A DNA stretch of 12,990 nt from Anaerolineales bacterium UBA6663 (GCA_002455335.1 DKKP01000148.1:4777-17766), one strand, 5' to 3'; positions 1-7,739 are shown, counted from the stretch's first letter. Notes: generated by a model from the sequence alone, not told the origin. Translations and numbers: made by a program.

Positions 1-536
1 GGGGGGAGGGCGTTCATGCCGATCTGGCTGACGGCGTATTGCGCCGCATCGCTCCCCGTGAAGCAGCCGCCGAAGTAGTGGACGTCGTCGGTGTAGCGAT
101 CGTCGGTCGCATACATCGGCGCGATCGCCTTGAGCGCGGGCGGTCGTTGCGCCGCGACCTGGATTGCCGTGAAGCCGCCGTAGCTGATGCCCCACATGCC
201 GACGTTGCCGTTGCACCACGGCTGCGCGGCAAGCCAGGCCACAGCGTCAACGCCGTCCTGGGTTTCTTCGGCCGTGTACTCGTCGAGGGCGATCCCGCCG
301 CTGCTGCCCGTTCCGCGCACATCCAATCGACAGGCCGCGAACCCGCGCTCGGCGAAGAAACCCATTCGCGCCTGATCGCTGGCCCAGCGCCAGTCGTCTT
401 TGCGATAGGGGATCATCTCGAGGATGACCGGCACCCGATGGTCTGGCCCGGCGCCTTCCGGGAGCCAGAGCGTTGCGGCGAGCCGGACGTCGCCCCGTGC
501 CGGGATGGTGACTGTGTCGCAGACGGTGATCGGCAT
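1..536 (-). CDS. CocE/NonD family serine hydrolase, N-terminal part (cut by window edge)
   Basis: The reading frame starts at ATG 536 and runs off the left edge after 178 codons, so only the N-terminal third or so is visible. It encodes an alpha/beta-hydrolase of the CocE/NonD (X-Pro dipeptidyl-peptidase S15) type, a family that cleaves esters or acyl-peptide bonds. Visible marks are the IPYRK segment with Tyr44, matching the oxyanion-hole Tyr of CocE; the RGTGSSGG loop at 74-81; and the nucleophile elbow GISYGG with Ser118. The Asp and His of the triad and the C-terminal jelly-roll domain lie outside the window. There is no signal peptide, so it is probably cytoplasmic. An AGAGG ribosome site lies 7 nt before the ATG. 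It is transcribed divergently from the flavoprotein at 669. The family call is firm; the substrate (ester, beta-lactam precursor or peptide) cannot be told. Confidence 0.93.
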   Translation of the reverse strand, partial: MPITVCDTVTIPARGDVRLAATLWLPEGAGPDHRVPVILEMIPYRKDDWRWASDQARMGFFAERGFAACRLDVRGTGSSGGIALDEYTAEETQDGVDAVAWLAAQPWCNGNVGMWGISYGGFTAIQVAAQRPPALKAIAPMYATDDRYTDDVHYFGGCFTGSDAAQYAVSQIGMNALP

Positions 537-543
537 GCTGTGA

Positions 544-548
544 CCTCT
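544..548 (-). promoter_or_regulatory. Ribosome binding site of the CocE-like gene
   Basis: On the minus strand AGAGG lies 7 nt upstream of ATG 536. This supports that start over any internal Met. Confidence 0.6.
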
Positions 549-581
549 GGAGGTTGCCCCGGGCGTCGCGCGATCGCTGAC

Positions 582-609
582 TTGACGTGAACCTCAAGCC
601 GTCTATACT
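582..609 (+). promoter_or_regulatory. Sigma70-like promoter for the flavoprotein-Sco-Sco-manA run
   Basis: TTGACG (582-587) and TATACT (604-609) are separated by 16 bp, each close to the -35 and -10 consensus. Transcription would begin near 616, giving a leader of about 50 nt before GTG 669. The promoter sits in the only sizeable intergenic space left of the plus-strand genes. Assignment is from sequence alone. Confidence 0.6.
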
Positions 610-668
610 TCTGCCGGCATTATCGCAGGACGCCAAAACAACGCAAGACGCGGCCGTTGGGGGCAAAC

Positions 669-1838
669 GTGGAGCGTCGACAGTATCAGACCATCGTGCT
701 TGGCCTGGGTGCGCTCGGAAGCGCAACGGCCTGGGCGCTCGCGCGGCGCACGGGCGGCGACGTCCTTGGGCTCGAGCAATCCGAATTGAGCCACGTTCAC
801 GCTGGGGCGCACGATCATAGTCGCCCCATCAGCCTGGCCCACGATGACATCAACTCGATCACGCTTGTTCGGGCCGCCTATCGGGCCTGGGCTCGTCTGG
901 AAACCGAGCGCGATTTGCGACTCGTGCATCGTGTAGGCGAGCTGAGCTTCTTTCCGGAGGGCAGCCCGGCTTCGTTGGAAGCGCAGCGCGAAAGCCTGAC
1001 CCAGGTCGGCGTCTCGTTCGAGCAAATGGATGGCTCCGCCGCGATGCGTCGTTGGACGCAATTCCGTCTCGATGAGTCTGTGACCGTGCTGCATCAGCCG
1101 GATGGCGGTTTGATTTCCACATCGGCCGCGTTGAGCACGCTGCAACGATCCGCGCGTCAACACGGTGCGCGGTTGATCGAGCATGCAGTGATCCACGACC
1201 TGCATGTGCGCGAAGGCGCGTATGACGTGGTCACATCAGCCGGCCACTTCACGACCGGCTGTTTGATCCTCGCGCCGGGTGCGCTGACGAACGCGTTGTT
1301 GCGATCGTTCGGTCTTTTTCTGCCGCTCCGTGTGATCCAGCAGCAAGGTGTGTACTTCGCGGCCGAGCACCTGTCGCAGTTCATGCCGGGCCGCTTTCCG
1401 GTCTGGCGTTGGCGCGACAACCCGACCTTTGCCGGCGTTCCCGTGCATGGCGCCCCAGGGGTCAGGGTCGGTCAGGAGGGCGTCGGCCCCGAACTGACGC
1501 ACGGATTGCGGCTTTTTGAGCCCGACCTTGGCGTGCAACATCGAGTCAGTCGCTTCGTGCAGCGTCTCCTACCGCAGCTTGGCCCTCAGTTGTTCTGCCG
1601 GCCCTGTCTCACCACACTGACGCCCGACCTTTTGCCCATCGTCGATCGCGTGCCCGGCCAGGCCAACGCCTGGTTGGCCGTGGACGGCGCCTACGGGTTC
1701 GAATTCGCGCCGGCCCTGGGTGAAGCGCTCGCCGACCTGGCTTTGGGGCTCACGCCCGAGTTCGATATGACATCCTACCGGGTCGATCGGGTCGCTGTCC
1801 GTGAGTTGCAGCCGGCTCGACGCACGCCGGCGCCTTGA
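669..1838 (+). CDS. FAD-dependent oxidoreductase, sarcosine oxidase / N-methyl amino acid oxidase (SolA/MSOX) family
   Basis: A 389-residue DAO-superfamily flavoprotein, the usual length for monomeric sarcosine or N-methyltryptophan oxidases, which oxidise secondary amino acids. With GTG 669 as start, the Rossmann motif GLGALG lies at 12-17 and Glu36 ends the second strand. The AGAHDHSRPISLAH segment (45-58) matches the His/Arg substrate and flavin loop. Cys313 in CLTTLTPD aligns with the Cys that binds FAD covalently in monomeric sarcosine oxidase (Cys315). The C-terminal AVDGAYGFEFAPALGEALADL segment is split here as AVDGAYGFEF followed by APALGEALADL, and is typical of the family. The Lys that activates oxygen in MSOX (Lys265) appears replaced by Arg (GVRVGQEG). 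I prefer GTG 669, preceded by GGGGG at 659-663, over TTG 657, which adds four residues. It is the first gene of the plus-strand run. Substrate is unknown. Confidence 0.9.
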   Translation: MERRQYQTIVLGLGALGSATAWALARRTGGDVLGLEQSELSHVHAGAHDHSRPISLAHDDINSITLVRAAYRAWARLETERDLRLVHRVGELSFFPEGSPASLEAQRESLTQVGVSFEQMDGSAAMRRWTQFRLDESVTVLHQPDGGLISTSAALSTLQRSARQHGARLIEHAVIHDLHVREGAYDVVTSAGHFTTGCLILAPGALTNALLRSFGLFLPLRVIQQQGVYFAAEHLSQFMPGRFPVWRWRDNPTFAGVPVHGAPGVRVGQEGVGPELTHGLRLFEPDLGVQHRVSRFVQRLLPQLGPQLFCRPCLTTLTPDLLPIVDRVPGQANAWLAVDGAYGFEFAPALGEALADLALGLTPEFDMTSYRVDRVAVRELQPARRTPAP

Positions 1839-1859
1839 TCGGTGATTTGCCGATCGCGA

Positions 1860-1865
1860 TATCAT
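1860..1865 (+). promoter_or_regulatory. Possible -10 element (TATCAT) before the first Sco gene
   Basis: TATCAT ends 11 nt before ATG 1877, and a weak TTGATC lies at 1835-1840. No Shine-Dalgarno sequence precedes this ATG. It could drive a very short-leader transcript, or be chance. Confidence 0.25.
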
Positions 1866-1876
1866 CTCTCACTGAT

Positions 1877-2542
1877 ATGTGGCGCAAATTAGCACTCCTC
1901 GCGAGCGGCATCATCGCCGGCCCGTTGCTCGCAATCTATGCCTTCGTGTTCTTCGAACCCGTGCAGGTGTTGCCCCGGCTCGAACCGGCGCCGGGTTTTC
2001 TGTTGACTGACCAGGACGGCAACCCACTCAGCAGTGAAAGTCTGCGCGGCAACCTGACCCTGATCACGTTTGCTCACAGTCGGTGTACCGGGATCTGCGC
2101 GGAGGCCGTCGACCGGCAACGGCAGGTGCAGGATCGACTGAGCGCCGAGGAGATCGGCCTGCCGGTGCGCTTGATCACTGTCTCGATCGATGCCGAGCAC
2201 GATACCCCCGAGCAGTTGCGCGCCTGGGCTACCGAGTCGGGCGCCGACCCGGAGGTCTGGTCGTTTCTGACCGGCGAGCCGCAGAGCATTCGACGCCTTG
2301 TCTCGAGCGGCTACGGCGCCTTCTACACCCGGCAACCGGATGGTGCCTGGAACCTCGACACGCGTCTGGCGCTGGTCGACGGGTGGGGCGTGCTTCGGGC
2401 CGAGTATGGCACGCATGACTATTTGCCCTCGACCGAGCGGTTGTGGTTCGATCTGCGGCTTGTCGCTCAGGAGGCGATGGCGGCGGATGGCCCGGCCCGA
2501 TTGGCCTATGACGCCGCCCAGTTGTTTGGTTGCTATCCCTGA
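1877..2542 (+). CDS. Sco1/SenC-like membrane-anchored thioredoxin-fold protein, lacking the copper-ligand His
   Basis: A 221-residue protein with an N-terminal transmembrane anchor (about 5-25) and an outward-facing thioredoxin-like domain. Sco proteins deliver copper to the CuA site of cytochrome c oxidase, or act as thiol-disulfide partners there. The CxxxC pair is present as CTGIC (Cys70, Cys74), and the SIDAEHDTPEQL segment (103-114) matches the canonical Sco SVDPERDTP region. The third copper ligand, normally His in a DHS motif, is replaced: the aligned stretch reads NLDTRLALVD with Thr162. A further Cys (219) sits three residues from the end. I start at ATG 1877 because the TTG 1835 frame extension overlaps the upstream stop and precedes the hydrophobic anchor. 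The gene lies 21 bp before a canonical Sco paralog. Loss of the His suggests redox rather than copper-transfer function, but that is inference. Confidence 0.88.
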   Translation: MWRKLALLASGIIAGPLLAIYAFVFFEPVQVLPRLEPAPGFLLTDQDGNPLSSESLRGNLTLITFAHSRCTGICAEAVDRQRQVQDRLSAEEIGLPVRLITVSIDAEHDTPEQLRAWATESGADPEVWSFLTGEPQSIRRLVSSGYGAFYTRQPDGAWNLDTRLALVDGWGVLRAEYGTHDYLPSTERLWFDLRLVAQEAMAADGPARLAYDAAQLFGCYP

Positions 2543-2550
2543 GCTACGAG

Positions 2551-2556
2551 TATCAT
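2551..2556 (+). promoter_or_regulatory. Possible -10 element (TATCAT) directly before the second Sco gene
   Basis: TATCAT ends 7 nt before ATG 2564, the spacing expected when transcription starts at or next to the start codon. No Shine-Dalgarno sequence is visible in the 21-bp gap. The -35 region is weak (TTGGTT, 19 bp away). Confidence 0.35.
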
Positions 2557-2563
2557 TGACCCC

Positions 2564-3181
2564 ATGCGCAATCGAATCGCGATCTTTGTCATCGGCACTT
2601 TGCTGGGGGTTGGTCTGCTGGTCGGAGGGCTCTGGATCTATCGGACGTACTTCGAGCCTCCGCCGCTCAGCGGGATCGCGCTCGAATCGCCGAAACCGGC
2701 CTATGACTTCGAGTTGAAGAGCGGCGACGACAAACCTGTGCGGTTGAGCGACTACCGCGGCAAAGTCGTGGCCATCTACTTCGGGTATACGTTCTGCCCG
2801 GATGTCTGCCCAAAGACGCTCTCAGACTTGACGGCCGCCCTCAAGGCGCTCAACCCCGACGAGGCCGCCGGTGTGCAGGTGCTGTTCATCTCGGTCGACC
2901 CGGAGCGCGATACGCCCACCCGCACGAACCTATACGCCCAGAGCTTCGATCCGAACTTCGTCGGGTTGACCGGATCGCCCGATGACATCGCGCGTGTCGC
3001 AGGCGCCTATGGCGTGTACTATCAACGCCAGGAGGCGCCGAACTCGAGCGCCGGCTACCTGATGGATCATTCTGCGACGGTTCTGGTGGTCGACCGTCAG
3101 GGTTTGCTGCGCACGATCTGGCCCTACGATAGCGCGCGCGAAGATATCTTCAACGACCTGCGCTCGCTGTTGCGCCAATGA
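2564..3181 (+). CDS. Sco1/SenC family copper chaperone for cytochrome c oxidase assembly
   Basis: A 205-residue canonical Sco protein. Residues 5-26 form a single transmembrane anchor and the remainder is a thioredoxin-like domain facing outside the cytoplasm. The three copper ligands are all present: Cys78 and Cys82 in FCPDVCP, and His169 in MDHS. The VDPERDTP segment (111-118) is also typical. Family members load Cu onto the CuA centre of cytochrome c oxidase subunit II. It follows a divergent paralog by 21 bp and precedes manA by 58 bp. No cox genes are visible in the window, so the partner oxidase must be elsewhere. The start at ATG 2564 gives a proper membrane anchor. Function by family is secure; the reason for two adjacent copies is not known. 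Confidence 0.95.
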   Translation: MRNRIAIFVIGTLLGVGLLVGGLWIYRTYFEPPPLSGIALESPKPAYDFELKSGDDKPVRLSDYRGKVVAIYFGYTFCPDVCPKTLSDLTAALKALNPDEAAGVQVLFISVDPERDTPTRTNLYAQSFDPNFVGLTGSPDDIARVAGAYGVYYQRQEAPNSSAGYLMDHSATVLVVDRQGLLRTIWPYDSAREDIFNDLRSLLRQ

Positions 3182-3227
3182 TCCAGGCCCGCTGGGCAAA
3201 GACGTCGGCCGTCGACGCCGGATCGCC

Positions 3228-3233
3228 AGGAGG
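3228..3233 (+). promoter_or_regulatory. Strong Shine-Dalgarno sequence for manA
   Basis: AGGAGG ends 6 nt before ATG 3240. It is the clearest ribosome binding site in the window and fixes the manA start. It contrasts with the SD-less starts of both Sco genes. Confidence 0.85.
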
Positions 3234-3239
3234 ACCCCG

Positions 3240-4205
3240 ATGAGTCTGGAGGGTTTGCGGCTCGCGCCGCAGTATCACACGCGCGTATGGGGCGGGGCGC
3301 GCCTGCAGCAGGCGGCGCAGCCGATCGGCGAGGCCTGGGTGATCTTCGAGGATGATCTCATCGCCGATGGCCCCAACGCGGGCCGGAGCCTTGGCGCGCT
3401 GGCTGCCGCCGAGGGCGCGGCATTGCTTGGCACGCGCCCGCTCCGGCGCACGGGTCTCCGCATGCCTTTGCTGATCAAGCTGCTCGATTGTCGCGATTGG
3501 CTTTCGGTGCAGGTCCATCCCAATGACGCACAAGCGATCGAACTCGAAGGCCCGGGGCAGTTCGGCAAAACCGAAGCCTGGCATATCCTCGAGGCCGACC
3601 CGGGCTCCGAGATCATCGTCGGACTGCGCCACGGCGTCTCGGCAGATGCGTTGGCGCAGGCGGTGCGTGGCGCTGCGGATGGCGCCCGACCGGGCCGCCA
3701 GGGATTGTTGCCTTTGATGCAGTCGGTTCCCGCAGCGGCCGGGGACACGTTTTTTATCGGGGCCGGCACGCTCCATGCGCTTGGTCCTGGCCTGCTTTTG
3801 TATGAAGTACAGCAGACCTCGGATATCACTTACCGCGTCTGGGATTGGGATCGTCCGACGCAGGCCGGGCGCGCGTTGCATGTCGAGAAGTCGCTCGCCG
3901 TGATCGACCACACGTTGACGGGCGCTGCGGCCCCGATTGCGCCCGAGGTCGAGCCGGGTGTGCGCGTCTTGACCCGCTGCGACTATTTCGAGCTGCAACG
4001 GTTGAACCCCGCAGGCCGCGCCCTCCCGCTTGACACGCGCGGCGAGTCGTTTCAGGCGCTGACCTGTATCGCCGGGAAGGTCACCGTGGCCGGCTCGGGT
4101 TGGTCGCTCGATCTGGTCGGCCTCGAGTCGGCTCTTGTGCCGGCGGCTGTCGGCGGCTTCACGGTCGCCGGCACAGGCGAGGCCCTGCGCGCCTTCGTGC
4201 CCTGA
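3240..4205 (+). CDS. manA: Mannose-6-phosphate isomerase, class I (short form)
   Basis: A 321-residue zinc-dependent isomerase that interconverts mannose 6-phosphate and fructose 6-phosphate, linking glycolysis with mannose and GDP-mannose supply. The length fits the short Bacillus-type class I enzymes (about 315 residues), not the E. coli form of about 390. Cupin-fold zinc ligands are visible: His93 in SVQVHPND, Glu112 in GKTEAW, and His179 in GAGTLHALG. The signature YEVQQTSDITYRVWDWDR (188-205) carries Arg198, matching the conserved active-site Arg. The C-terminal cupin half ends at VP. It is the last gene of the plus-strand run, followed 20 bp later by the bidirectional terminator. It may feed surface polysaccharide synthesis, but no such genes are visible here. 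Confidence 0.95.
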   Translation: MSLEGLRLAPQYHTRVWGGARLQQAAQPIGEAWVIFEDDLIADGPNAGRSLGALAAAEGAALLGTRPLRRTGLRMPLLIKLLDCRDWLSVQVHPNDAQAIELEGPGQFGKTEAWHILEADPGSEIIVGLRHGVSADALAQAVRGAADGARPGRQGLLPLMQSVPAAAGDTFFIGAGTLHALGPGLLLYEVQQTSDITYRVWDWDRPTQAGRALHVEKSLAVIDHTLTGAAAPIAPEVEPGVRVLTRCDYFELQRLNPAGRALPLDTRGESFQALTCIAGKVTVAGSGWSLDLVGLESALVPAAVGGFTVAGTGEALRAFVP

Positions 4206-4225
4206 GCCGGACTCATCGAGGCCAG

Positions 4226-4275
4226 AAAAAACGAGAGGGACTGCGACGCGGTTCGCCCGTCGCAGTCCCTCTTTT
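4226..4275. terminator. Bidirectional Rho-independent terminator
   Basis: A perfect 15-bp stem (4234-4248 pairing with 4258-4272) closes a 9-nt loop. On the plus strand it is followed by TTTT (4272-4275) and serves manA. On the minus strand it is followed by six U residues (complement of 4226-4231) and serves map. It lies between two converging transcription units. Confidence 0.93.
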
Positions 4276-4294
4276 GCTTCGCTTGGATTCAGCG

Positions 4295-5098
4295 CTAGAG
4301 CGTCGTCAGGATCTCGGGCCCGTTCTCGGTCACCACGACCGTGTGCTCGAACTGAGCAGAGAGCTTGCCGTCGCGGGTGACGACTGTCCAGCCGTCGGCG
4401 AGCAGATCCCATTCTGGCTGTCCGAGGTTGATCATCGGCTCGATCGTGAAAACCATGCCCGGCCTGAGCTTCGGCCCGCGGCCGCCCGGACCGATGTGCG
4501 ACACATGCGGCGGCTCGTGCAGGTTGCGGCCGATGCCGTGGCCGCCCCATTCGCGAACCACGCTGCAGCCGTTGGCTTCGGCGTGGAGCTGGATCATGGC
4601 TCCGATGTCGGTGAGATGCCGCCCGGGCTGAGCGGCCTGGATCCCCTTCGCCAGACAGTCCTGCGTGACGGTCAGCAGGTGTTGCGCCTCTGGTGAAACC
4701 TCGCCCACCGGGAACGTGACGCAGGCATCGCCGCAGTAGTCGTTGTACTTGAGCCCAATATCGATCCCGACAAGATCGCCGGCGTTGAGCCGCCGCTTGT
4801 CAGGCAGGCCATGGCACACTTCGTGGTTGACCGAGGCGCAGATCACGCCCGGGAAGGGCGGATGGCTCGGCGGATTGCCGCGATAGCCCTTGTACAACGG
4901 CTGCGCATCACGGTCCTTGAGAAAGGCGGTCACGGCCTCGTCGATGTCGGCGAGTCGAATGCCCGGCTGGATGATGCCGCGCATCAGCTCAAAAGCCTCA
5001 GCCACCAGGCGCCCCGACTCGCGCATCGCGGCGATTGCCATGGGGCTCTTCAGCGATATGGCGGGGGGTTGATTTCGGGAGAACATCGTATCGATCAT
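4295..5098 (-). CDS. map: Methionine aminopeptidase, type I
   Basis: A 267-residue cytoplasmic metalloprotease that removes the initiator Met from new proteins. All five dinuclear metal ligands are visible: Asp113 (GIDIG), Asp124 (CGDAC), His187 (GGHGIG), Glu220 (FTIEP) and Glu251 (QFEHT). His96 (VCHG) and His194 (NLHEPP) match the substrate-contacting histidines of the E. coli enzyme. There is no N-terminal zinc-finger extension. A Pro-rich stretch near 75-84 stands where a shorter loop is usual. I choose ATG 5098, whose ATGA overlaps the stop of the GH2 gene and implies coupled translation; ATG 5086 is an alternative. The frame is open to ATG 5146, but that would overlap the GH2 gene by about 50 bp. 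It ends the minus-strand operon, just before the terminator, rather than sitting in a ribosomal-protein operon. Confidence 0.96.
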   Translation of the reverse strand: MIDTMFSRNQPPAISLKSPMAIAAMRESGRLVAEAFELMRGIIQPGIRLADIDEAVTAFLKDRDAQPLYKGYRGNPPSHPPFPGVICASVNHEVCHGLPDKRRLNAGDLVGIDIGLKYNDYCGDACVTFPVGEVSPEAQHLLTVTQDCLAKGIQAAQPGRHLTDIGAMIQLHAEANGCSVVREWGGHGIGRNLHEPPHVSHIGPGGRGPKLRPGMVFTIEPMINLGQPEWDLLADGWTVVTRDGKLSAQFEHTVVVTENGPEILTTL

Positions 5099-7734
5099 TC
5101 TACCTGAACCGGAATCGGTCTGCGCAACCCATGGGCCAACAGCCACGCTCCGAGCGGGTTCGTGGCAAGACGCGCCGGTTGTTCGCCAAGCCCGCCTGCC
5201 AGTCGCAACGTCGTCAGCGAGATGGCACCCAGGCCGAGCACAGCATCAACCCAGTAATCGCACCAATCCAGCCGGCGCGCATCGAATCTGCGCCACGGGC
5301 GAGCGTTGACCGTGAAGTCGCCAAGCGTCGTCGCCAGGGCGGCGAGATCGCTCAGCGCCCAGTCTGTCGCGATACCGTGCGCCGTGAGGTCAAGATGATC
5401 GATCGCCGGTAGAGAGAACCGCCCTGGTTGGTGCGCGTGGATCGCCTCGCGCCAAAAGGGTCGCGAGACGGTGAGTTCGGGGTGCGCATCGGTCAGCCAG
5501 ATCAAAACGGGGCGGCCGCCCCGCGCAGCCTCCACGACCGATGCGTTCAGTTGATCGGTCAGCAACGGCGCCGCCGTCGGCGCGCCAACGAGGGCCACGA
5601 ACCGCGTCGCCGGCCAGAGCGCCCGCAAGTCGGCCCGGTGGGCTTCCAACCCCTCCACGGCCACGACGCCCGGAAGCTTCGGGCGAGGCAGCGCGAGCAA
5701 GCGCCAGGTGTTCGCGACAGGCGCGGCATCTCCGGCCCACTCGGCCTCGAGCCACAGCGCCGTCGGGTCTGACACGTCGGGCACCGTGAGGTCGAAGGTG
5801 GCCAGATTGCGTGTCGATCCACCCGGGATCGGGACCGTGTGCTCGACGCCGCGCGCGATCGAGACGCCCTCAGGCGTGCGCAAATGCCATGCAAGACGCC
5901 CGGTTGGCGCGCCGCGGCCGCCGTTGGCAAGCGCCACCGTGAGTTCGACAGCCTCACGCGCCCAGAAGGTGTACGGCTCGCGCGGGCTCGGACGATCGCC
6001 GCCCTCCCACAGTCGACGGCGCTCACGATCGAGCACCAAGATCCGGTCGGCGTTGAACGCCCGCCAGGCGGCGGGCTCGAACTTGAGCTTCAGCGAATCA
6101 TCGACGAGGCCCGAGGTCGTGATGGGCGTGTCGCGCCAACCTGTGACCACATAGCCGCCTGTCGCGTCGCGCCGTCGCACGCGCTCGAGGATGTGCTTGC
6201 GGATGGCCGTTGCCTGTCGTCGGGCGATCGCGGTCAGCGCCTGCCCAGAGTCGGTCACGCCGGCGCGCGCGAAACGCGTCGCATGTTCGCGCTGGGCGAT
6301 ATGGTCGTCGCGTTGTAGCGAACCCGGCGCCGTCAGCCACCAGGCCTCACGCACCGGCGCGAAGTCGCGCAGCGTGTCGGCATCGCAGAACTCGCCATAC
6401 AGCCAGGGCTGCGGTGGGCGGTGCGGCCGGTCGAAGTGGGCGACGAGCTGGCCGAAGAAGTGCGGTTCAGTGTAGAAGTGGTAATCGACAAAATCCCCGA
6501 GCCCGGTGCGTACGCCGCCGTAGGCCTCGGCCGAGCCCGAGTTATCGCCGACCAGAACGCCAGGCAGGTATCGGCGAGCCAGGCCGTCGAGCCGATGCAA
6601 GAAGTCGACGCCTGTCGCGTGGTTGAGCTCGCAGCCCAGCGTGACAACGGCGATCGAAGGATGATGGTGCAGCCGCTCAAAGACGGCCTCGTATTCGGCC
6701 AACGCAAGCGCCTCGAGGCGCGGCGTTGTCGAGGGAAGCCAGAGCGGCATCTCGAGCCAGATCCACATCCCGGCCGCATCGGCCTGATCGAGGAAGTCCT
6801 CGGTTGGGACGTAGAGACAGCACTTGAACAGATTGAAGCCCAGATCCCTGGCTTTTGCGAACTGCCCGGCCGGATCGTGGATTCGCGGGCAGATCGCCTC
6901 GGGCTCCCAGCCCCAATCGAGAACGCCACGCAAATGCGCCGGCCTCCCGTTCAAGGTGAGCGTCGCGCCCTGCGCAGCAAACCACCGACGGCCCAGCCGG
7001 CGCTCGGCCCGGGCCACGATCGATCCATCGGCCAGAGTAGCCGTAAGCCGGGCCGACGTGAGACGTGGCGCCCGTACGTTGTATCGATTGCGGATTGCGC
7101 CCCGCGCGGTGAGCTCGAACGTCCCATCCGAAGACCGTAGCGGACGCTCGACGCGATGCCCGCCGACTTCGAGAACGACAGGCGTGGGTGTGGATGTTTG
7201 CCCCGCCAGCCGGCCATCGACTGTGACCGATCCATCTTCCCCGACCAGCCATCGTAAGTCGGTGAAGCCCGGCATCTCCGGCAGGGCTCCGCGGAGCCGC
7301 ACCGATTGCCAGAGCCCGCCAAAGGTCGTGCAAACATCGGGAAGGAAGCCTGCGAGCGCCTCGCGCACGGGGTACTTGCGCCCGGGCTTCCAGATGTCGA
7401 TACGCAGCGTGTTGTGCCCGAGCCGCCAAGGCCCGGTCAACTCGACCTGAAAGGGCGACCACATTCCGCGATGTGACCCGACCTGGATATCGTTGACGTA
7501 GATCTCGGACGCAAAGCTTGCGGCGTCGACTTCGAGCCAGATCCTTCGCCCGGCCCACTCCGGGCCCAACACGACCTCGCGGCTGTAGAGCCCGGGGCCG
7601 TCGGTCAGCAGATCCCCGGTCGCCGCTTCCCAGGCGCTGGGCACAGTGAGCGCTACTTCGGGGCCGTTCCCGAGCCTGAAACGCCAGTCCCCGTCGAGCG
7701 GCAGGAGCAGGTCGTTGTCATTGACGCGCAACAT
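5095..7734 (-). CDS. Glycoside hydrolase family 2 protein (beta-glycosidase type)
   Basis: An 879-residue protein with GH2 architecture: N-terminal jelly-roll sugar-binding domain (about 10-150), Ig-like sandwich (about 155-250), then a TIM barrel (about 255-560). Beyond lie a beta-sandwich (about 590-680) and a C-terminal alpha/beta segment (about 688-790) I cannot name. The family hydrolyses terminal beta-linked sugars (galactose, mannose, glucuronic acid) by a retaining mechanism. The likely acid/base is Glu369 in TLGCELNHA and the likely nucleophile Glu448 in WLYGEFCD. The residue before the acid/base is Cys368 where GH2 enzymes almost always have Asn. There is no signal peptide, so it is probably cytoplasmic. 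The ATG at 7734 has GAGG 5 nt upstream and follows the serine hydrolase stop by 7 bp; its own stop overlaps the map start. Substrate cannot be assigned. Confidence 0.88.
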   Translation of the reverse strand: MLRVNDNDLLLPLDGDWRFRLGNGPEVALTVPSAWEAATGDLLTDGPGLYSREVVLGPEWAGRRIWLEVDAASFASEIYVNDIQVGSHRGMWSPFQVELTGPWRLGHNTLRIDIWKPGRKYPVREALAGFLPDVCTTFGGLWQSVRLRGALPEMPGFTDLRWLVGEDGSVTVDGRLAGQTSTPTPVVLEVGGHRVERPLRSSDGTFELTARGAIRNRYNVRAPRLTSARLTATLADGSIVARAERRLGRRWFAAQGATLTLNGRPAHLRGVLDWGWEPEAICPRIHDPAGQFAKARDLGFNLFKCCLYVPTEDFLDQADAAGMWIWLEMPLWLPSTTPRLEALALAEYEAVFERLHHHPSIAVVTLGCELNHATGVDFLHRLDGLARRYLPGVLVGDNSGSAEAYGGVRTGLGDFVDYHFYTEPHFFGQLVAHFDRPHRPPQPWLYGEFCDADTLRDFAPVREAWWLTAPGSLQRDDHIAQREHATRFARAGVTDSGQALTAIARRQATAIRKHILERVRRRDATGGYVVTGWRDTPITTSGLVDDSLKLKFEPAAWRAFNADRILVLDRERRRLWEGGDRPSPREPYTFWAREAVELTVALANGGRGAPTGRLAWHLRTPEGVSIARGVEHTVPIPGGSTRNLATFDLTVPDVSDPTALWLEAEWAGDAAPVANTWRLLALPRPKLPGVVAVEGLEAHRADLRALWPATRFVALVGAPTAAPLLTDQLNASVVEAARGGRPVLIWLTDAHPELTVSRPFWREAIHAHQPGRFSLPAIDHLDLTAHGIATDWALSDLAALATTLGDFTVNARPWRRFDARRLDWCDYWVDAVLGLGAISLTTLRLAGGLGEQPARLATNPLGAWLLAHGLRRPIPVQVE

Positions 7735-7739
7735 GTGGG

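Noticed and set aside
1837..1855. Small hairpin (GATCGG / CCGATC, 7-nt loop) after the flavoprotein stop
   Set aside because: The stem is only 6 bp with no U tract, so it is unlikely to be a terminator. The downstream Sco genes probably remain in the same unit.
3150..4550. Long minus-strand open frame (466 codons) opposite manA and the terminator
   Set aside because: It runs antisense to a clearly recognisable manA, through the terminator hairpin, and into map in another frame. Its Arg/Ala-rich composition is typical of antisense frames in GC-rich DNA.
121..6232. Repeated GCGATCGC/CGATCG palindromes (for example 121, 570, 6224) resembling the cyanobacterial HIP1 repeat
   Set aside because: Full octamers are few and scattered within coding sequence. 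CGATCG is expected often in GC-rich DNA with Asp, Arg and Ile codons. Not dense enough to call HIP1.
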